The notes: generated from the letters alone by a model not told the origin. A stretch of 64,000 nt of DNA from Thiotrichaceae bacterium (GCA_002401765.2 NVTY02000059.1:1-64000); one strand, 5' to 3'; counted from the stretch's first letter, positions 45,786-57,947 are shown. A program made the numbers and translations.

Positions 45786-46018
45786 TCGATTAGACATTAT
45801 GTATAACATTGTAAAACAACAACTTACACGCCCGAAGAGAATTCCATCGCCGGTGCCGCGCGAAGATGGCCCGCCACCCTTGAATGCGTTACTCTTACGC
45901 TCTTGAAAAGAGAGTGAGCACAGATGGGCCGGGCACCGAATCTTATCAAGGCAAAAAACCATCTTGCACAATGCTTAATAGCGTCATTTAAACCAATATT
46001 ATAAATATATATTAAATC
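45786..46018. other. Divergent intergenic region with inverted repeat before purD
   Basis: No credible gene lies here. CGGTGCC at 45851-45857 can pair with GGCACCG at 45932-45938, enclosing a small hairpin (CTCTT-GAA-AAGAG near 45898-45910). This could be a structured purD leader or a degenerate repeat element. The last 60 bp before purD are very AT-rich (TATAAATATATATTAAATC). Confidence 0.35.
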
Positions 46019-47302
46019 ATGAAGGTACTCATTATTGGCGGCGGTGGCCGCGAACACGCGCTAGCCTGGAAGGCCGCGCAATCGACGCGCGTCGAAACCG
46101 TCTACGTGGCGCCAGGCAATGCCGGCACCGCGCGCGAAGCGAAACTCGAAAACATCGCCATCGGCGCAGAGGATATTCCCGCACTGCTTGCCTTTGCCAA
46201 AAAAAATAACGTTGACCTCACCATCGTCGGCCCCGAAGCGCCACTGGTTGCGGGCGTGGTTAACCGCTTTGAAGACGCCGGTCTGCGCTGTTTTGGCCCT
46301 AGCGAAGGTGCGGCTCAGCTGGAAGGCTCCAAGGCATTCACTAAAGACTTTTTAGCGCGCCATCACATTCCAACCGGCAGTTACCAGAACTTCACTGAGG
46401 TCGCCCCCGCCATTGCGTACGTGCGCGCACAGGGCGCACCGATTGTGATCAAGGCCGACGGCCTTGCCGCTGGTAAAGGAGTGATCGTGGCGATGACCCT
46501 CGATGAAGCCGAAACTGCCGTCAACGATATGCTCGCGGGTAACGCCTTTGGTGAAGCGGGCCATCGCGTGGTGATCGAGGAGTTTCTCACCGGTGAAGAG
46601 GCAAGTTTTATCTGCATGGTCGATGGCAAACATATCCTACCGATGGCTACCAGCCAGGACCATAAGCGCGTTGGTGAAGGCGACACCGGCCCCAATACCG
46701 GTGGCATGGGGGCGTACTCGCCTGCGCCCGTCGTCACCGATGAGATTCACGTTCGCATCATGAAAGAGGTGATCGAACCAACGGTTGCAGGCATGGCTGC
46801 GGAGGGCAACCCCTACACTGGTTTTTTGTATGCAGGGCTGATGATCGATAGTGACGGCTGCCCCAAAGTGATCGAATACAACTGCCGCTTTGGTGACCCA
46901 GAAACCCAGCCGATCATGATGCGCCTCAAGTCAGACATCACCACATTATGTGATGCCGCACTCGATAAAAGGCTTGATCACGTCAGCGCCGAGTGGGACA
47001 AACGCGTTGCACTCGGCGTAGTGATCGCCGCCGCTGGCTACCCTAGCAGCTACCCTAAAGGCGATCTCATCAGCGGACTGGATAATGACACCGAAAGCAG
47101 CAAAGTGTTTCATGCCGGCACCCAGCTGGATGGCGATAATGTCGTCACCGCTGGCGGCCGCGTGGTCTGCGTCTCGGCACTCGGCACCACTGTGAGCGAG
47201 GCACAAAAAAACGCCTATGCACATGTTAAAAAGGTTAGCTGGGACGGCGCCTTTTATCGCCACGACATCGGTTACCGTGCCGTGGCACGCGAACAGAACT
47301 AA
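46019..47302 (+). CDS. purD: Phosphoribosylamine-glycine ligase
   Basis: This 427-residue ATP-grasp enzyme condenses phosphoribosylamine with glycine. It starts MKVLIIGGGGREHALAWK. It has VGPEAPLVAGV (~70), KADGLAAGKGVIVA (~144), and PNTGGMGAYSPAP and YNCRFGDPETQ (~285), all standard PurD motifs. In most gammaproteobacteria it directly follows purH; here 9.4 kb separate them. tsaC follows after 21 bp. Confidence 0.98.
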   Translation: MKVLIIGGGGREHALAWKAAQSTRVETVYVAPGNAGTAREAKLENIAIGAEDIPALLAFAKKNNVDLTIVGPEAPLVAGVVNRFEDAGLRCFGPSEGAAQLEGSKAFTKDFLARHHIPTGSYQNFTEVAPAIAYVRAQGAPIVIKADGLAAGKGVIVAMTLDEAETAVNDMLAGNAFGEAGHRVVIEEFLTGEEASFICMVDGKHILPMATSQDHKRVGEGDTGPNTGGMGAYSPAPVVTDEIHVRIMKEVIEPTVAGMAAEGNPYTGFLYAGLMIDSDGCPKVIEYNCRFGDPETQPIMMRLKSDITTLCDAALDKRLDHVSAEWDKRVALGVVIAAAGYPSSYPKGDLISGLDNDTESSKVFHAGTQLDGDNVVTAGGRVVCVSALGTTVSEAQKNAYAHVKKVSWDGAFYRHDIGYRAVAREQN

Positions 47303-47323
47303 CACTAAATCGCGACTAAAGAA

Positions 47324-47905
47324 ATGGCTATATCCAAGGAATACGCTGTCAACCGCTGGCACATTCTACATGCCGTCGACATGATTCGACGTGGCGGTGT
47401 AATCGCCTACCCGACCGAGGCGGTTTATGGCCTCGGCTGCGATCCTCACAGTAGCGATGCGGTTAAACACCTACTACAACTCAAACAACGCAAGCTGGAA
47501 AAAGGGCTAATATTAATCGCCTCGACATTTGAACAGATCGAACCATACATCCTCCCACTCGACATAAAAACACGTCAACGCATCGATAAAACATGGCCCG
47601 GCCCCACCACCTGGCTGCTGCCCGTGCGTTCCGAGGTGCCGCACTGGATTACCGGTGGCCACAAAAAAATCGCCATTCGCATCACCGCCCACCCGCAGGC
47701 CAATGCACTGTGCGAAGCACTCGCAGGGCCGCTGGTATCGACCAGCGCCAATCGCCATAAACAACCCGCCGCACGCACCATGATGCAGGTACGACGTATC
47801 TTTACCAACCAGCTCGACTATATTTTACCGGGCAAGGTCGGCACCCAAAACAACCCAACTGAAATCAGAGACGCTGAAAACAATCAAACCGTCCGCGCCT
47901 CTTAA
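47324..47905 (+). CDS. tsaC: Threonylcarbamoyl-AMP synthase (TsaC/YrdC)
   Basis: This 193-residue YrdC-domain enzyme makes threonylcarbamoyl-AMP for the t6A37 modification of tRNA. The motifs are RRGGVIAYPTEAVYGLGCDP (binding KxR/S-type pocket region), KQRKLEKGLILIAS, PTTWLLP and VSTSANRHKQPAA. It lacks the Sua5 C-terminal domain, so it is the short TsaC form. It is grouped with purD upstream and hemF downstream, a frequent gammaproteobacterial set. Confidence 0.93.
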   Translation: MAISKEYAVNRWHILHAVDMIRRGGVIAYPTEAVYGLGCDPHSSDAVKHLLQLKQRKLEKGLILIASTFEQIEPYILPLDIKTRQRIDKTWPGPTTWLLPVRSEVPHWITGGHKKIAIRITAHPQANALCEALAGPLVSTSANRHKQPAARTMMQVRRIFTNQLDYILPGKVGTQNNPTEIRDAENNQTVRAS

Positions 47906-47917
47906 GCAGATAGATAA

Positions 47918-48886
<969 letters not shown>

Positions 48887-48932
48887 CATCAGTCGATAAT
48901 ATAGGTGACCAACTAATTTAACGAGGCGACAC

Positions 48933-50141
48933 ATGCAGACTGAGTGGCTCATCCACAACGTCAATATTGCAACCATGCAGCAGGGGGATAAACCCTACGG
49001 TACGATTGTCGACGGCCTGCTTGCGATTGCTAATGGTAAGATCGCCTGGGTTGGCCCGCGCGGCGCTGCACCAACATTTGATGCCGACAACACCGTCGAT
49101 GGTAACGGTGGCTGGCTCAGCCCCGGGCTGATCGATTGTCATACCCACCTGGTCTACGCGGGCAACCGCTCCACTGAATTTGAACAGCGCCAACAAGGCA
49201 TTAGCTACGCTGAAATTTCAGCCCATGGTGGCGGTATTAATGGCACGGTCCTCGCAACCCGCAATGCCTCCATTAGTGAGTTGATGAACAGCGCACAACA
49301 ACGGCTTGCATGCTTACAACGTGAAGGTGTAACGACGGTTGAAATAAAATCAGGTTACGGCCTCGACCTTGAAACTGAACTGCGCATACTGCGTATTGCG
49401 CGCGCACTTGGCGAGCAAGGAGCCATCACCATCAAGACAACCTATCTCGGCGCACATGCGCTCCCACCTGAGTTTAAAGGCCGATCAGATGACTATATTA
49501 ATTTCATCTGTGATGAAGTACTGCCAGCCGTGGCCGAAGAAAATCTCGCTGATGCCGTTGACCTCTTTTGTGAATCGATTGGCTTTACCATTGAACAGTG
49601 CACAACGGTTATTAACCGCGCACAACAATTAGAGATTCCAATAAAAGGCCACGTTGAACAACTAAGTTACATGGGCGGCGCAAAGATGATCGCCCATGCC
49701 AACGGCCTTTCAGTCGACCATCTTGAATACCTGCCCCCCCACGACGTCAAAATACTTAAACAACACAACACCGTTGCCGTATTATTGCCGACCGCTTTTT
49801 ATTATCTACATGAAAAACAATTACCGCCGATTGATGCTATGCGCCGAGCACAACTACCGATCGCCGTGGCGACAGACTGCAATCCAGGCAGCGCGCCCGT
49901 GGCATCATTGCTCACCGCGATGAATAAGGCCTGCGTTCTATTTGGCCTTACCCCCGAAGAGGCACTCCGCGGCACCACAATCAATGCCGCATTGGCACTA
50001 GGTCTAAAAGAAAAAGGCCTGTTAATCACCGGCCTCGATGCCGATCTTCTGTTGTGGCAGATCGATTCACCTGCTGAATTAAGTTATGCGATCAACATGC
50101 ACCAACCCAAACAGACATGGGTTGCAGGCCAACATGTTTAA
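48933..50141 (+). CDS. hutI: Imidazolonepropionase
   Basis: This 402-residue metal-dependent amidohydrolase performs step three of histidine degradation, opening imidazolone propionate to formiminoglutamate. The metal-binding HTH is in LIDCHTHLVYAGNRSTEF (~70); KSGYGLDLETE, TYLGAHALPPEF and KGHVEQLSYMGG carry the other site residues. ATDCNPGSAP is typical of HutI. It overlaps hutG by 8 bp. hutH and hutU are not in the window. Confidence 0.96.
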   Translation: MQTEWLIHNVNIATMQQGDKPYGTIVDGLLAIANGKIAWVGPRGAAPTFDADNTVDGNGGWLSPGLIDCHTHLVYAGNRSTEFEQRQQGISYAEISAHGGGINGTVLATRNASISELMNSAQQRLACLQREGVTTVEIKSGYGLDLETELRILRIARALGEQGAITIKTTYLGAHALPPEFKGRSDDYINFICDEVLPAVAEENLADAVDLFCESIGFTIEQCTTVINRAQQLEIPIKGHVEQLSYMGGAKMIAHANGLSVDHLEYLPPHDVKILKQHNTVAVLLPTAFYYLHEKQLPPIDAMRRAQLPIAVATDCNPGSAPVASLLTAMNKACVLFGLTPEEALRGTTINAALALGLKEKGLLITGLDADLLLWQIDSPAELSYAINMHQPKQTWVAGQHV

Positions 50142-51105
50142 GCCGGCGGACATCTCGCAATGGCAGGGACGCATCGATGATGAAGCCGATGCGCTGCGCT
50201 GGCACCAGGCAATCAAACCACTCAACGATGATCTCAATATTGAAAACTCATCCGTGCTGCTCGGTTTTGCCTGCGATGAAGGGGTGCGACGCAACCACGG
50301 CAGGCCCGGTGCAAAAGAAGGCCCCGCCGCCATTCGCCGCGCACTCGCCAATCTTGCGTGGCATCACAACAATCCCATCTTTGATGGCGGCGATATCATC
50401 TGCGAAGGTGAGCAACTTGAGGTAGCACAACGACAACTGGCAGAGCAGGTCACATCAATCTTGCATAGAAATGCACGGCCCCTGATTCTCGGTGGCGGCC
50501 ATGAGATGGCATGGGGAAGTTTTCTCGGTCTTTCAAATTACCTGCAACAGACTGCCATTAAAAAAAATCGTATCGGTATTATTAATTTCGATGCCCATTT
50601 TGATCTGCGCGCACCCATGCCGCAGGCAACATCCGGCACACCCTTTCGGCAGATTGCACAACAATGCAAAGATCAACAGCAACCCTTTAACTACATGGTG
50701 CTAGGCATTAACCCACTTGCCAATACAAACACGCTGTTTGAGTTCGCAAAAAACCACCATGTTACCTGGCGGTATGACACCGACTGCACCCAAGACCAAC
50801 TACCGTCAATCACACAACAATTCGATCGTTTCTTAAAAGAAATCGACGAGCTCTACGTCACCATCTGCCTGGATGTCTTCGCACCACACATCGCACCCGG
50901 TGTGAGCGCGCCTTCAACCATCGGCATTGAACCACTGTTTGCCTTAAAGTTGATCGAGACCATCAAGCAACGTTGCACGCAACATCAAGTGAGATGGCGC
51001 ATAAGCGACATCGCGGAAATGAACCCCATTTACGATATCGAGCAACGCACAGCGCGTCTTGCCGCGCGCTTAATCGAATCAACTGTAAAATTCCACAATC
51101 GCTAA
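50134..51105 (+). CDS. hutG: Formimidoylglutamase (arginase family)
   Basis: This 323-residue manganese enzyme hydrolyses formiminoglutamate to glutamate and formamide. I chose ATG 50134, overlapping the hutI stop, since the longer frame only adds hutI-derived codons. Metal ligands are in GGGHEMAWGS (~125), NFDAHFDLR (~150) and ICLDVFAPHIAPGVSAPS (~248). The S-A-P ending of the last motif and the hutI neighbour support HutG over arginase or agmatinase. Confidence 0.92.
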   Translation: MFKPADISQWQGRIDDEADALRWHQAIKPLNDDLNIENSSVLLGFACDEGVRRNHGRPGAKEGPAAIRRALANLAWHHNNPIFDGGDIICEGEQLEVAQRQLAEQVTSILHRNARPLILGGGHEMAWGSFLGLSNYLQQTAIKKNRIGIINFDAHFDLRAPMPQATSGTPFRQIAQQCKDQQQPFNYMVLGINPLANTNTLFEFAKNHHVTWRYDTDCTQDQLPSITQQFDRFLKEIDELYVTICLDVFAPHIAPGVSAPSTIGIEPLFALKLIETIKQRCTQHQVRWRISDIAEMNPIYDIEQRTARLAARLIESTVKFHNR

Positions 51106-51225
51106 TGCTAATGCTAAAAAAATACCTTTTAATTACAAACGACTAACAGCGATATTGATGGAAAAACAATCCCACAGGCACGCAACACTTCATATATACT
51201 GTGTGAAAAATAACAGGTTAATGTG

Positions 51226-53544
51226 ATGGCGCAATTCAATAAAAAACTGATAACACTTAGCTCACTGTTACTCGCGGGCAGTGTCAATGCTGGTGAGCCT
51301 GGATTTAATAATATTAATATCGATGTAGACGGCGATCTTGTTATTAACCTCAACGCGGACACAACGCCAATATTTGATAATATTAATGTAGACGGTGATC
51401 TTGTTATTATCCTCGATGCCGACACAACACCAATAGTTGAAGGCGCTGGCTTTCTACAGCAAGAAGTGACGCTGGGCACCGAGGCATATATCCAGACGGT
51501 AATTATTGATCCGTTAACAACAAACCCAGCTAACAATATTGATCTGTCAACACTAGCATTTTCTGATCTCACCTTTGTTCAAATGGCAGGCTCTGCTAAT
51601 GGCATCACCTCACTGCGACTAATAACACCTCCCCCAGAACAGAATAATATAATGGTCACCTGGATCGGCCAGCGGGTCGTTCCAGGCCAAAGTGGCTCTT
51701 CAATATTTGGCTTTCAAAGTGTTAATGATATCAATGATGCTGAGGATGCCATCAGTACATTCTCAACAGACACCGTTGAATTCCCAACGGCCTCGCCTTT
51801 CGCATGGGATACTACAAACTTTGGGGAACCACCCACTCTGGGTAGCGCACCGCCACCTGCGCCATACCTCGTTCTCGACAGACCGGTGGTAACGATCACC
51901 GCCGAAGGCCCGGTTACTCATATAGACTCAGCACTGTTAGGTGGCTATAAGGTTTACCACCAAAATGGCGCTGGCAACATAGAAATACTGCTGTCAGAAG
52001 AAGCAAGCAGTGAAACCGGCTCTTTTGGCTCTTTTTTGCCTGGCGCCCACTATCTCAGCTGGGTAGTACCCGCACAAAGTGGGCTTAGTGCCGCACTATT
52101 CGCAACACAGGCACTACATGTGCAGCCCCTCATTTCCTTTGGCCCCGCTACTGTAATCCCAGCGGGCAAAGGAAGCACCGTGACCTTGCCACTCTTTCTG
52201 AATGGTAAGGCCGCCACGTATCCTGTTACCGTTGAATATAGCATCAGTGGCAATGCCAACTACCCTGAAGATCATAATGCAACTAATGGCATTGTCACGA
52301 TCAATTCTGCCCACAAGGGAAGCATTACCGTAAACATCGCAAGTGATTCTACGGCTAACGAAATCAATGAAGAAATCATCTTCACCCTTCATTCGCCTCA
52401 AAATGCAGGCCTCGGAAAACAACTATCGCAACGCGTGCTCATCACAGCCGCACACCTGCCACCTCAGTTAGACCTCCTTGTTTTACAGCAGGACAAGGAG
52501 ACCAGGCATGTGCACCACAATGAAGATAGCGCAAACGTGATCGCAGTCATTGATATCAATGCCAATAATGCCAGTAGCCGATACCGGCTTGACTGGGGTG
52601 ACACTGACAACCTGCTGCTCTCTCAAAGCACCGCATCAGGTTTTACTCTGCAGTTTGATCCTAATGATGTCCCACCTGGGCGCTATCAAATTAGTGTCGA
52701 GATTAGCGACTTAAATGACTCTGAAAACAGACAGTACAACATCACAAAACTCATTAATGTCATCGGTAGTCAAACTGCCGCTGCTCAACCGTTACCATCC
52801 ACAGGACTCTCGCAGCCTGTCTACGTTCACTCAATGCAACATGGCGCTTCTATCAACTGGCCTCACAGTGACTCCGACATGGAGGGCTTTCCATTATCCG
52901 CCCATGTTTATGAAGAATCCCTGCTCTGGCCTGCAGGCCTGAAGGTCACCAGTGGCGATACCAGTACGGCGATAAAAAAAACGGGGCATTACATTACAGC
53001 AGATGACCTTGCTTCACACGGCGGCCCCAATGGTGAAGCCGCTCTTTATGCTACTGATGCTGGGCAACTGCCGAGGCAGATTGTCGATTTCGAAATCTCA
53101 GGGCTCACCACACCCGGCCAGAGTGTCAGCATTGTGATCCCCCAAGAGAGCCCTATCCCCGAAAACCCTGTCTACCGAAAATACATGTCACATACAGGCT
53201 GGATGACGTTTACTGAAGACGCGAAAAACAGTCTCGCCAGCACCATCAAGATTAACGGCATCTGTCCCGCGCCAAATGATGCTGCATATACCGCTGGGCT
53301 AACGACCGGAGATAACTGCATTCAGCTAACGATTGAAGATGGCGGCCCGAATGATGCCGACCAACAAGCCAACAGCCTCATTAAAGATCCAGGTGGCGTC
53401 ACCAGTGAAATTACCGCGACTACAAGTGTGAGCGCTAACGCTGATTCAAATAGTGGCGGAGGCGGTGCTGCTTTGAGTTTATTATGGCTACTACTAACAC
53501 TGGCCGCAGCTCACGTATACCGCAAAATAATCAACACCAAATGA
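51226..53544 (+). CDS. Large surface protein with Calx-beta-like domain and GlyGly-CTERM tail
   Basis: This 772-residue protein has a signal peptide (ITLSSLLLAGSVNA). ATG 51226 is used because the GTG at 51223 adds one codon only. Near the N-terminus a 21-22-residue unit (VDGDLVI-L-ADTTPI) occurs twice in tandem. Residues ~300-400 look like a Calx-beta domain (VTVEYSISGNANYPEDH, ITVNIASDSTANEINEEIIF). The C-terminus is a textbook GlyGly-CTERM: SGGGGAALSLLWLLLTLAAA followed by a basic tail, the substrate signal of rhombosortases. No rhombosortase gene is in this window. Function unknown; likely exported and cleaved or anchored at the surface. Confidence 0.8.
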   Translation: MAQFNKKLITLSSLLLAGSVNAGEPGFNNINIDVDGDLVINLNADTTPIFDNINVDGDLVIILDADTTPIVEGAGFLQQEVTLGTEAYIQTVIIDPLTTNPANNIDLSTLAFSDLTFVQMAGSANGITSLRLITPPPEQNNIMVTWIGQRVVPGQSGSSIFGFQSVNDINDAEDAISTFSTDTVEFPTASPFAWDTTNFGEPPTLGSAPPPAPYLVLDRPVVTITAEGPVTHIDSALLGGYKVYHQNGAGNIEILLSEEASSETGSFGSFLPGAHYLSWVVPAQSGLSAALFATQALHVQPLISFGPATVIPAGKGSTVTLPLFLNGKAATYPVTVEYSISGNANYPEDHNATNGIVTINSAHKGSITVNIASDSTANEINEEIIFTLHSPQNAGLGKQLSQRVLITAAHLPPQLDLLVLQQDKETRHVHHNEDSANVIAVIDINANNASSRYRLDWGDTDNLLLSQSTASGFTLQFDPNDVPPGRYQISVEISDLNDSENRQYNITKLINVIGSQTAAAQPLPSTGLSQPVYVHSMQHGASINWPHSDSDMEGFPLSAHVYEESLLWPAGLKVTSGDTSTAIKKTGHYITADDLASHGGPNGEAALYATDAGQLPRQIVDFEISGLTTPGQSVSIVIPQESPIPENPVYRKYMSHTGWMTFTEDAKNSLASTIKINGICPAPNDAAYTAGLTTGDNCIQLTIEDGGPNDADQQANSLIKDPGGVTSEITATTSVSANADSNSGGGGAALSLLWLLLTLAAAHVYRKIINTK

Positions 53545-53921
53545 ACACAAATGAAATGGGGCCAAATGGGGGCCTAAATGGGGTCGGAGGTACATGAGAA
53601 TCATTCTCGTGATGTATTGATCAATTTTCAATCCCTCCCTCCCCCTTGCCTAGCGCTAAACAAATCGCGCCTGCAGTCCCAACGGTATTGATTACCCCCA
53701 GATTCAACGACGCTGAATTAATTGTACTGGTTATTAAGATTGCACACCGCATGCACAAATAAGTGTGTTTATGGCTACACTTTACGGTTCCTTAGCTATT
53801 TATAGGCGTTAAGCAGCGCCCCTTCAGATAAGGGTTCCGCACATACTTAAGATATGGTCGAGAAATGGAGAGAGAAGAAGGCCGCAATGCTAGCGTCCCT
53901 CTCACTATTTGCGCCTAAATT
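53545..53921. other. Intergenic region with AAATGGGG repeats and a small palindrome
   Basis: No gene is visible. Three AAATGGGG units lie close together (53554, 53564, 53576), and the last runs into GGGGTCGGAGG. GAGAATCATTCTC near 53597-53609 is a perfect short palindrome without a T tract. The GGGGTC phrase is reminiscent of degenerate element ends, but nothing can be assigned. The rest to the metH stop shows no feature. Confidence 0.4.
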
Positions 53922-56900
53922 CTATTCGGCATCGTAGCCCATGTTCGGTGCCAGCCAGTACTCGGCATCCTGCATCGACATCCCTTTACGTTCGGCATAC
54001 TCTGCAACCTGTTCGCGATTAATTTTACCAACACCAAAATAGATCGCCTCTGGGTGACCATAATAGACACCACTCACCGCCGCCGTTGGTACCATCGCCT
54101 TTGATTCGGTTAACCAGATACCGGTGTTTTCGTTCACCTGCATCAGATCCCAGATCTGATCTTTCTCGGTATGATCAGGGCAGGCAGGGTAACCCGCCGC
54201 CGGACGAATCCCCTTGTACTCTTCTTTGATTAGCTGATCTCTTTCGAGCACTTCGTCACTGGCGTAGCCCCAAAACTCTCTGCGCACACGCATGTGCATG
54301 CGCTCTGCAAATGCCTCGGCAAGGCGGTCCGCCAGCGCTTTAATCATGATTGAGCTGTAATCATCATGATCGGCTTCATAGGCGGCGATACGTTCATCGA
54401 TACCGACACCGGTGGTGAGCGCAAAGTTACCGATGTAATCTTTAACACCACTCGCTTTCGGCGCAACAAAGTCTGTCAGGCAGCGATTCGGCTTCCCACC
54501 CGCCTTCTCCTGCTGCTGGCGTAGGTTGTGAAATGTCGTGATCACCTCGGTACGCGACTCATCACGGTAGATTTCAATATCATCCTCAATACTGTTCGCC
54601 GGGTAAAGCCCAATCACGGCTTTGGCCTGCAACCACTTTTCATCGATGATTTTTTGTAACATCGCCTCGGCATCAGCAAACAGTTTTGTCGCCTCTTCAC
54701 CCATTTTCGCATCATTAAAAATTTTCGGGTAACTGCCTTTCAACTCCCACGAATGGAAAAATGGGGTCCAATCGATGTATTCCACCAACTCCTGTAACGG
54801 GTAATCATCAAACACTTTGGTGCCGATAAAAGTCGGGGTTGTCGGTTGATAGTTTTGCCAGTCAATCGGCATCTTGTTGGCGCGCGCCTGTGCTAGCGTT
54901 AACCACCTAGCTTCGGTCTGGCGCGCCGCGTGACGTTCGCGCACACCCTGGTATTCTGCCTTCAGATCATCCACAAACTTCGTGCGTAGATCTTCTGAAA
55001 TCAAACTCTGCGCCACACCCACCGCACGCGAGGCATCTTTCACCCACACCACCGGATGCTCATAGTGCGGATCGATCTTCACCGCCGTGTGCGCCTTGGA
55101 TGTTGTCGCGCCACCCAGCATGATCGGCTTATTCATCCCCAGACGCTGCATCTCTTTGGCGATGTGTGTCATCTCTTCCAGTGACGGTGTGATGAGTCCC
55201 GACAACCCAATCACATCGACGTTATGTTTCTTGGCCTCTTCAAGAATGGTGGCCGTCGGCACCATCACGCCGATATCAAACACCTCGAAGTTATTGCACT
55301 GCAACACCACACCAACAATATTCTTGCCGATGTCATGCACGTCACCCTTTACCGTCGCCATCAAGATTTTACCGTTACTCTTCGCGGCCCCGTCAGACTT
55401 CTCTTCTTCGATAAATGGAATCAGGTGTGCAACGGCCTTCTTCATCACGCGTGCAGACTTCACCACTTGTGGCAGAAACATCTTACCGGCACCGAACAGA
55501 TCACCGACTGCGTTCATGCCGCTCATCAACGGCCCTTCGATCACATGGATTGGGCGTTCGGATGCCTGACGTGCCTCTTCGGTATCTTCCACCACATAGG
55601 TATCAACACCTTTGATCATCGCATGTTCGATGCGTTTACCCACCGACCAACTGCGCCACTCAAGGTCTTCTTTTTTGGCAACCGCACCATCACCTCTATA
55701 TTTATCCGCAATCTCCAGCAGACGATCGGTACCATCGTCACGTCGATTGAGAACCACATCTTCAACACGCTCGCGCAGCTCTTGCGGCAAGTCATCATAA
55801 ACAGACAACTGGCCCGCGTTAACGATCCCCATATCCATGCCCGCTTTGATCGCATGGTAGAGGAACACCGCGTGAATCGCTTCACGTACGGGGTTATTAC
55901 CACGGAATGAAAATGAGACATTTGAGACCCCACCCGACACTTTTGCGTATGGTAGATTCTCTTTAATCCAGCGCGTCGCATTGATAAAATCGACGGCGTA
56001 GTTGTTGTGTTCTTCAATGCCGGTTGCAATCGCAAAGATATTCGGGTCGAAAATAATATCCTGCGGTAGGAAGCCAACCTCATTCACCAGAATGTCATAT
56101 GAGTTTTTGCAGATCTCAATCTTGCGTTCATAGGTATCGGCCTGTCCCTTTTCATCAAAGGCCATCACCACGGCTGCCGCACCATATTTTTTAATCAGGC
56201 TGGCGTAGTGAATAAACTGCTCTTTACCCTCTTTCAACGAGATCGAGTTCACGATGCCCTTGCCCTGAATACATTTCAAACCTGCCTCGATAATCTCCCA
56301 CTTGGATGAATCAACCATCACCGGTACCTTTGAAATATCGGGTTCTGATGCCAGCAGGTTCAGGTAGTGGATCATTGACCCCTTACCATCAAGCATCGCT
56401 TCATCCATGTTGATGTCGATCACTTGCGCGCCATTTTCAACCTGCTCGCGGCAGACACTCAGCGCCTCATCAAACTGGCCATCAATGATCAAGCGCTTGA
56501 ATTTAGCTGAACCCGTGACGTTGGCACGTTCGCCCACATTGACAAACAGTGACGTTTCGCTGATGTTAAAAGGTTCTAATCCGGCGAAGCGGCTCTCGAC
56601 CACAATCTCTGGGCGCTTGCGTGGCGCAACGCCATCCACCACGTCGGCAATCGCCTTAATAAAGTCGGGCGAGGTGCCACAACAGCCACCGATGATATTC
56701 AGAAAGCCACTCTCGGCCCACTCCTTAATGAAACCCGCCATGTTGTCTGGTGTGTCGTCATAACCGGTTTCGGCAAGTGGATTTGGCAGGCCTGCATTCG
56801 GATGCGCGGAGACATAACAACCCGCAATGCGTGATAGCTCTTCCACATACTGGCGCAGCTCGTCGGCACCCAGCGCACAGTTAAGACCAATCGAAATCGG

Positions 56901-57599
56901 CTTGGCATGTGCCAGTGAATTATAAAATGCCTCGGTCACCTGGCCGGTCAGGGTGCGGCCCGAGGCATCGGTAATGGTACCGGAGATCATAATCGGCAAC
57001 TCCATACCGCGCGCTTCAAAGACGCTCATCACTGCAAAGATCGCCGCTTTGGCATTGAGCGTATCAAAGATCGTTTCGATCAAAATGGTGTCTGAGCCAC
57101 CATCAATCAGCCCATTGGTCGCAACAATGTAATCTGCCACCAGCTCATCAAAGGTGATTTTGCGCGCCGCCGGGTCATTTACATCAGGCGAGATATTGGC
57201 GGTTTTGTCAGTGGGCCCCAGCACACCCGCCACAAAGCGCGGCTTGTTATCGGTGGCCAGTGCATCACAGGCCTCACGCGCGAGCCGCGCACCCGCTACA
57301 TTCATCTCATAACAGAGTTCCGCCATGCCGTACGCTGCCAACGTGGTTGCGTTAGCACCAAAGGTGTTGGTCTCGATGATGTCTGCGCCCGCTTCCAGGT
57401 ATTCAGTATGAATAGCGCGGATGATCTCAGGCTGAGTCAACACCAGTAGATCGTTATTTCCCTTAAGGTCCGATGAGAAATCAGCAAAGCGCTCACCACG
57501 ATAATCCACCTCTTCCAGTTTGTAGCCCTGGATCATCGTACCCATCGCTCCATCAAGAATCAGGATTCGTTCGTCGAGAAGCTGTTTAAGTCTATCCAT
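53922..57599 (-). CDS. metH: Cobalamin-dependent methionine synthase
   Basis: This 1225-residue enzyme has four modules: homocysteine binding (~1-310, starting [11 protein letters not shown], zinc cysteines in [10 protein letters not shown]), methyltetrahydrofolate binding (~340-610, [13 protein letters not shown]), cobalamin binding (~650-880, [17 protein letters not shown] with the histidine that ligates cobalt, and [13 protein letters not shown]), and reactivation (~890-1225, [15 protein letters not shown]). The length matches E. coli MetH (1227). ATG 57599 with AGGT upstream is preferred over TTG 57602. It transfers a methyl group to homocysteine, which metY here could supply. Confidence 0.98.
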   Translation of the reverse strand: MDRLKQLLDERILILDGAMGTMIQGYKLEEVDYRGERFADFSSDLKGNNDLLVLTQPEIIRAIHTEYLEAGADIIETNTFGANATTLAAYGMAELCYEMNVAGARLAREACDALATDNKPRFVAGVLGPTDKTANISPDVNDPAARKITFDELVADYIVATNGLIDGGSDTILIETIFDTLNAKAAIFAVMSVFEARGMELPIMISGTITDASGRTLTGQVTEAFYNSLAHAKPISIGLNCALGADELRQYVEELSRIAGCYVSAHPNAGLPNPLAETGYDDTPDNMAGFIKEWAESGFLNIIGGCCGTSPDFIKAIADVVDGVAPRKRPEIVVESRFAGLEPFNISETSLFVNVGERANVTGSAKFKRLIIDGQFDEALSVCREQVENGAQVIDINMDEAMLDGKGSMIHYLNLLASEPDISKVPVMVDSSKWEIIEAGLKCIQGKGIVNSISLKEGKEQFIHYASLIKKYGAAAVVMAFDEKGQADTYERKIEICKNSYDILVNEVGFLPQDIIFDPNIFAIATGIEEHNNYAVDFINATRWIKENLPYAKVSGGVSNVSFSFRGNNPVREAIHAVFLYHAIKAGMDMGIVNAGQLSVYDDLPQELRERVEDVVLNRRDDGTDRLLEIADKYRGDGAVAKKEDLEWRSWSVGKRIEHAMIKGVDTYVVEDTEEARQASERPIHVIEGPLMSGMNAVGDLFGAGKMFLPQVVKSARVMKKAVAHLIPFIEEEKSDGAAKSNGKILMATVKGDVHDIGKNIVGVVLQCNNFEVFDIGVMVPTATILEEAKKHNVDVIGLSGLITPSLEEMTHIAKEMQRLGMNKPIMLGGATTSKAHTAVKIDPHYEHPVVWVKDASRAVGVAQSLISEDLRTKFVDDLKAEYQGVRERHAARQTEARWLTLAQARANKMPIDWQNYQPTTPTFIGTKVFDDYPLQELVEYIDWTPFFHSWELKGSYPKIFNDAKMGEEATKLFADAEAMLQKIIDEKWLQAKAVIGLYPANSIEDDIEIYRDESRTEVITTFHNLRQQQEKAGGKPNRCLTDFVAPKASGVKDYIGNFALTTGVGIDERIAAYEADHDDYSSIMIKALADRLAEAFAERMHMRVRREFWGYASDEVLERDQLIKEEYKGIRPAAGYPACPDHTEKDQIWDLMQVNENTGIWLTESKAMVPTAAVSGVYYGHPEAIYFGVGKINREQVAEYAERKGMSMQDAEYWLAPNMGYDAE

Positions 57600-57602
57600 C
57601 AA

Positions 57603-57947
57603 GTTACCTATTGGGTTAAAGCGGCGCTGGCAGTCTATATCTGTCGGCTATATATAGAATAGCCTGAAAATCTGTGGCGCGAGTCTAACATGCCTCAGTC
57701 AAATTGTAGACAAGCCCCCCCCCTTTAACTGACTGTTCCATAAGCCCATTACCAATAAAATACTGCGAACTCTAAAATTATATAGAACAATACCTAAAGG
57801 GGCGCGACTGCTAAGCAGGAAATCACTTGGCGAACCCACACCCCATAGCTAGTTGAAATACAAATAAAAAACAAAAATATTAGTGTTTGTTAAATTAATA
57901 GATTAAACTTTAAATCATTAGAGAGCCAGATTTCAAGGAGATATTAA
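57603..57947. other. Divergent intergenic region between metH and tetR
   Basis: No gene or clear riboswitch is visible in these 345 bp. I looked for a SAH-type or cobalamin-type aptamer before metH and did not find its conserved core. The 60 bp before the TetR gene are AT-rich and end in TTCAAGGAGATATTAA, a good ribosome-binding site for that gene. Confidence 0.4.

Noticed and set aside
45777..46057. Minus-strand frames overlapping the start of purD
   Set aside because: They cross the promoter region and purD start, with no family similarity.
51129..51572. 147-residue minus-strand frame
   Set aside because: It is antisense to the tandem duplication of the surface protein; its repeated residues merely reflect that duplication.
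57603..57720. SAH or cobalamin riboswitch before metH
   Set aside because: The conserved core elements of these aptamers were not found by eye.
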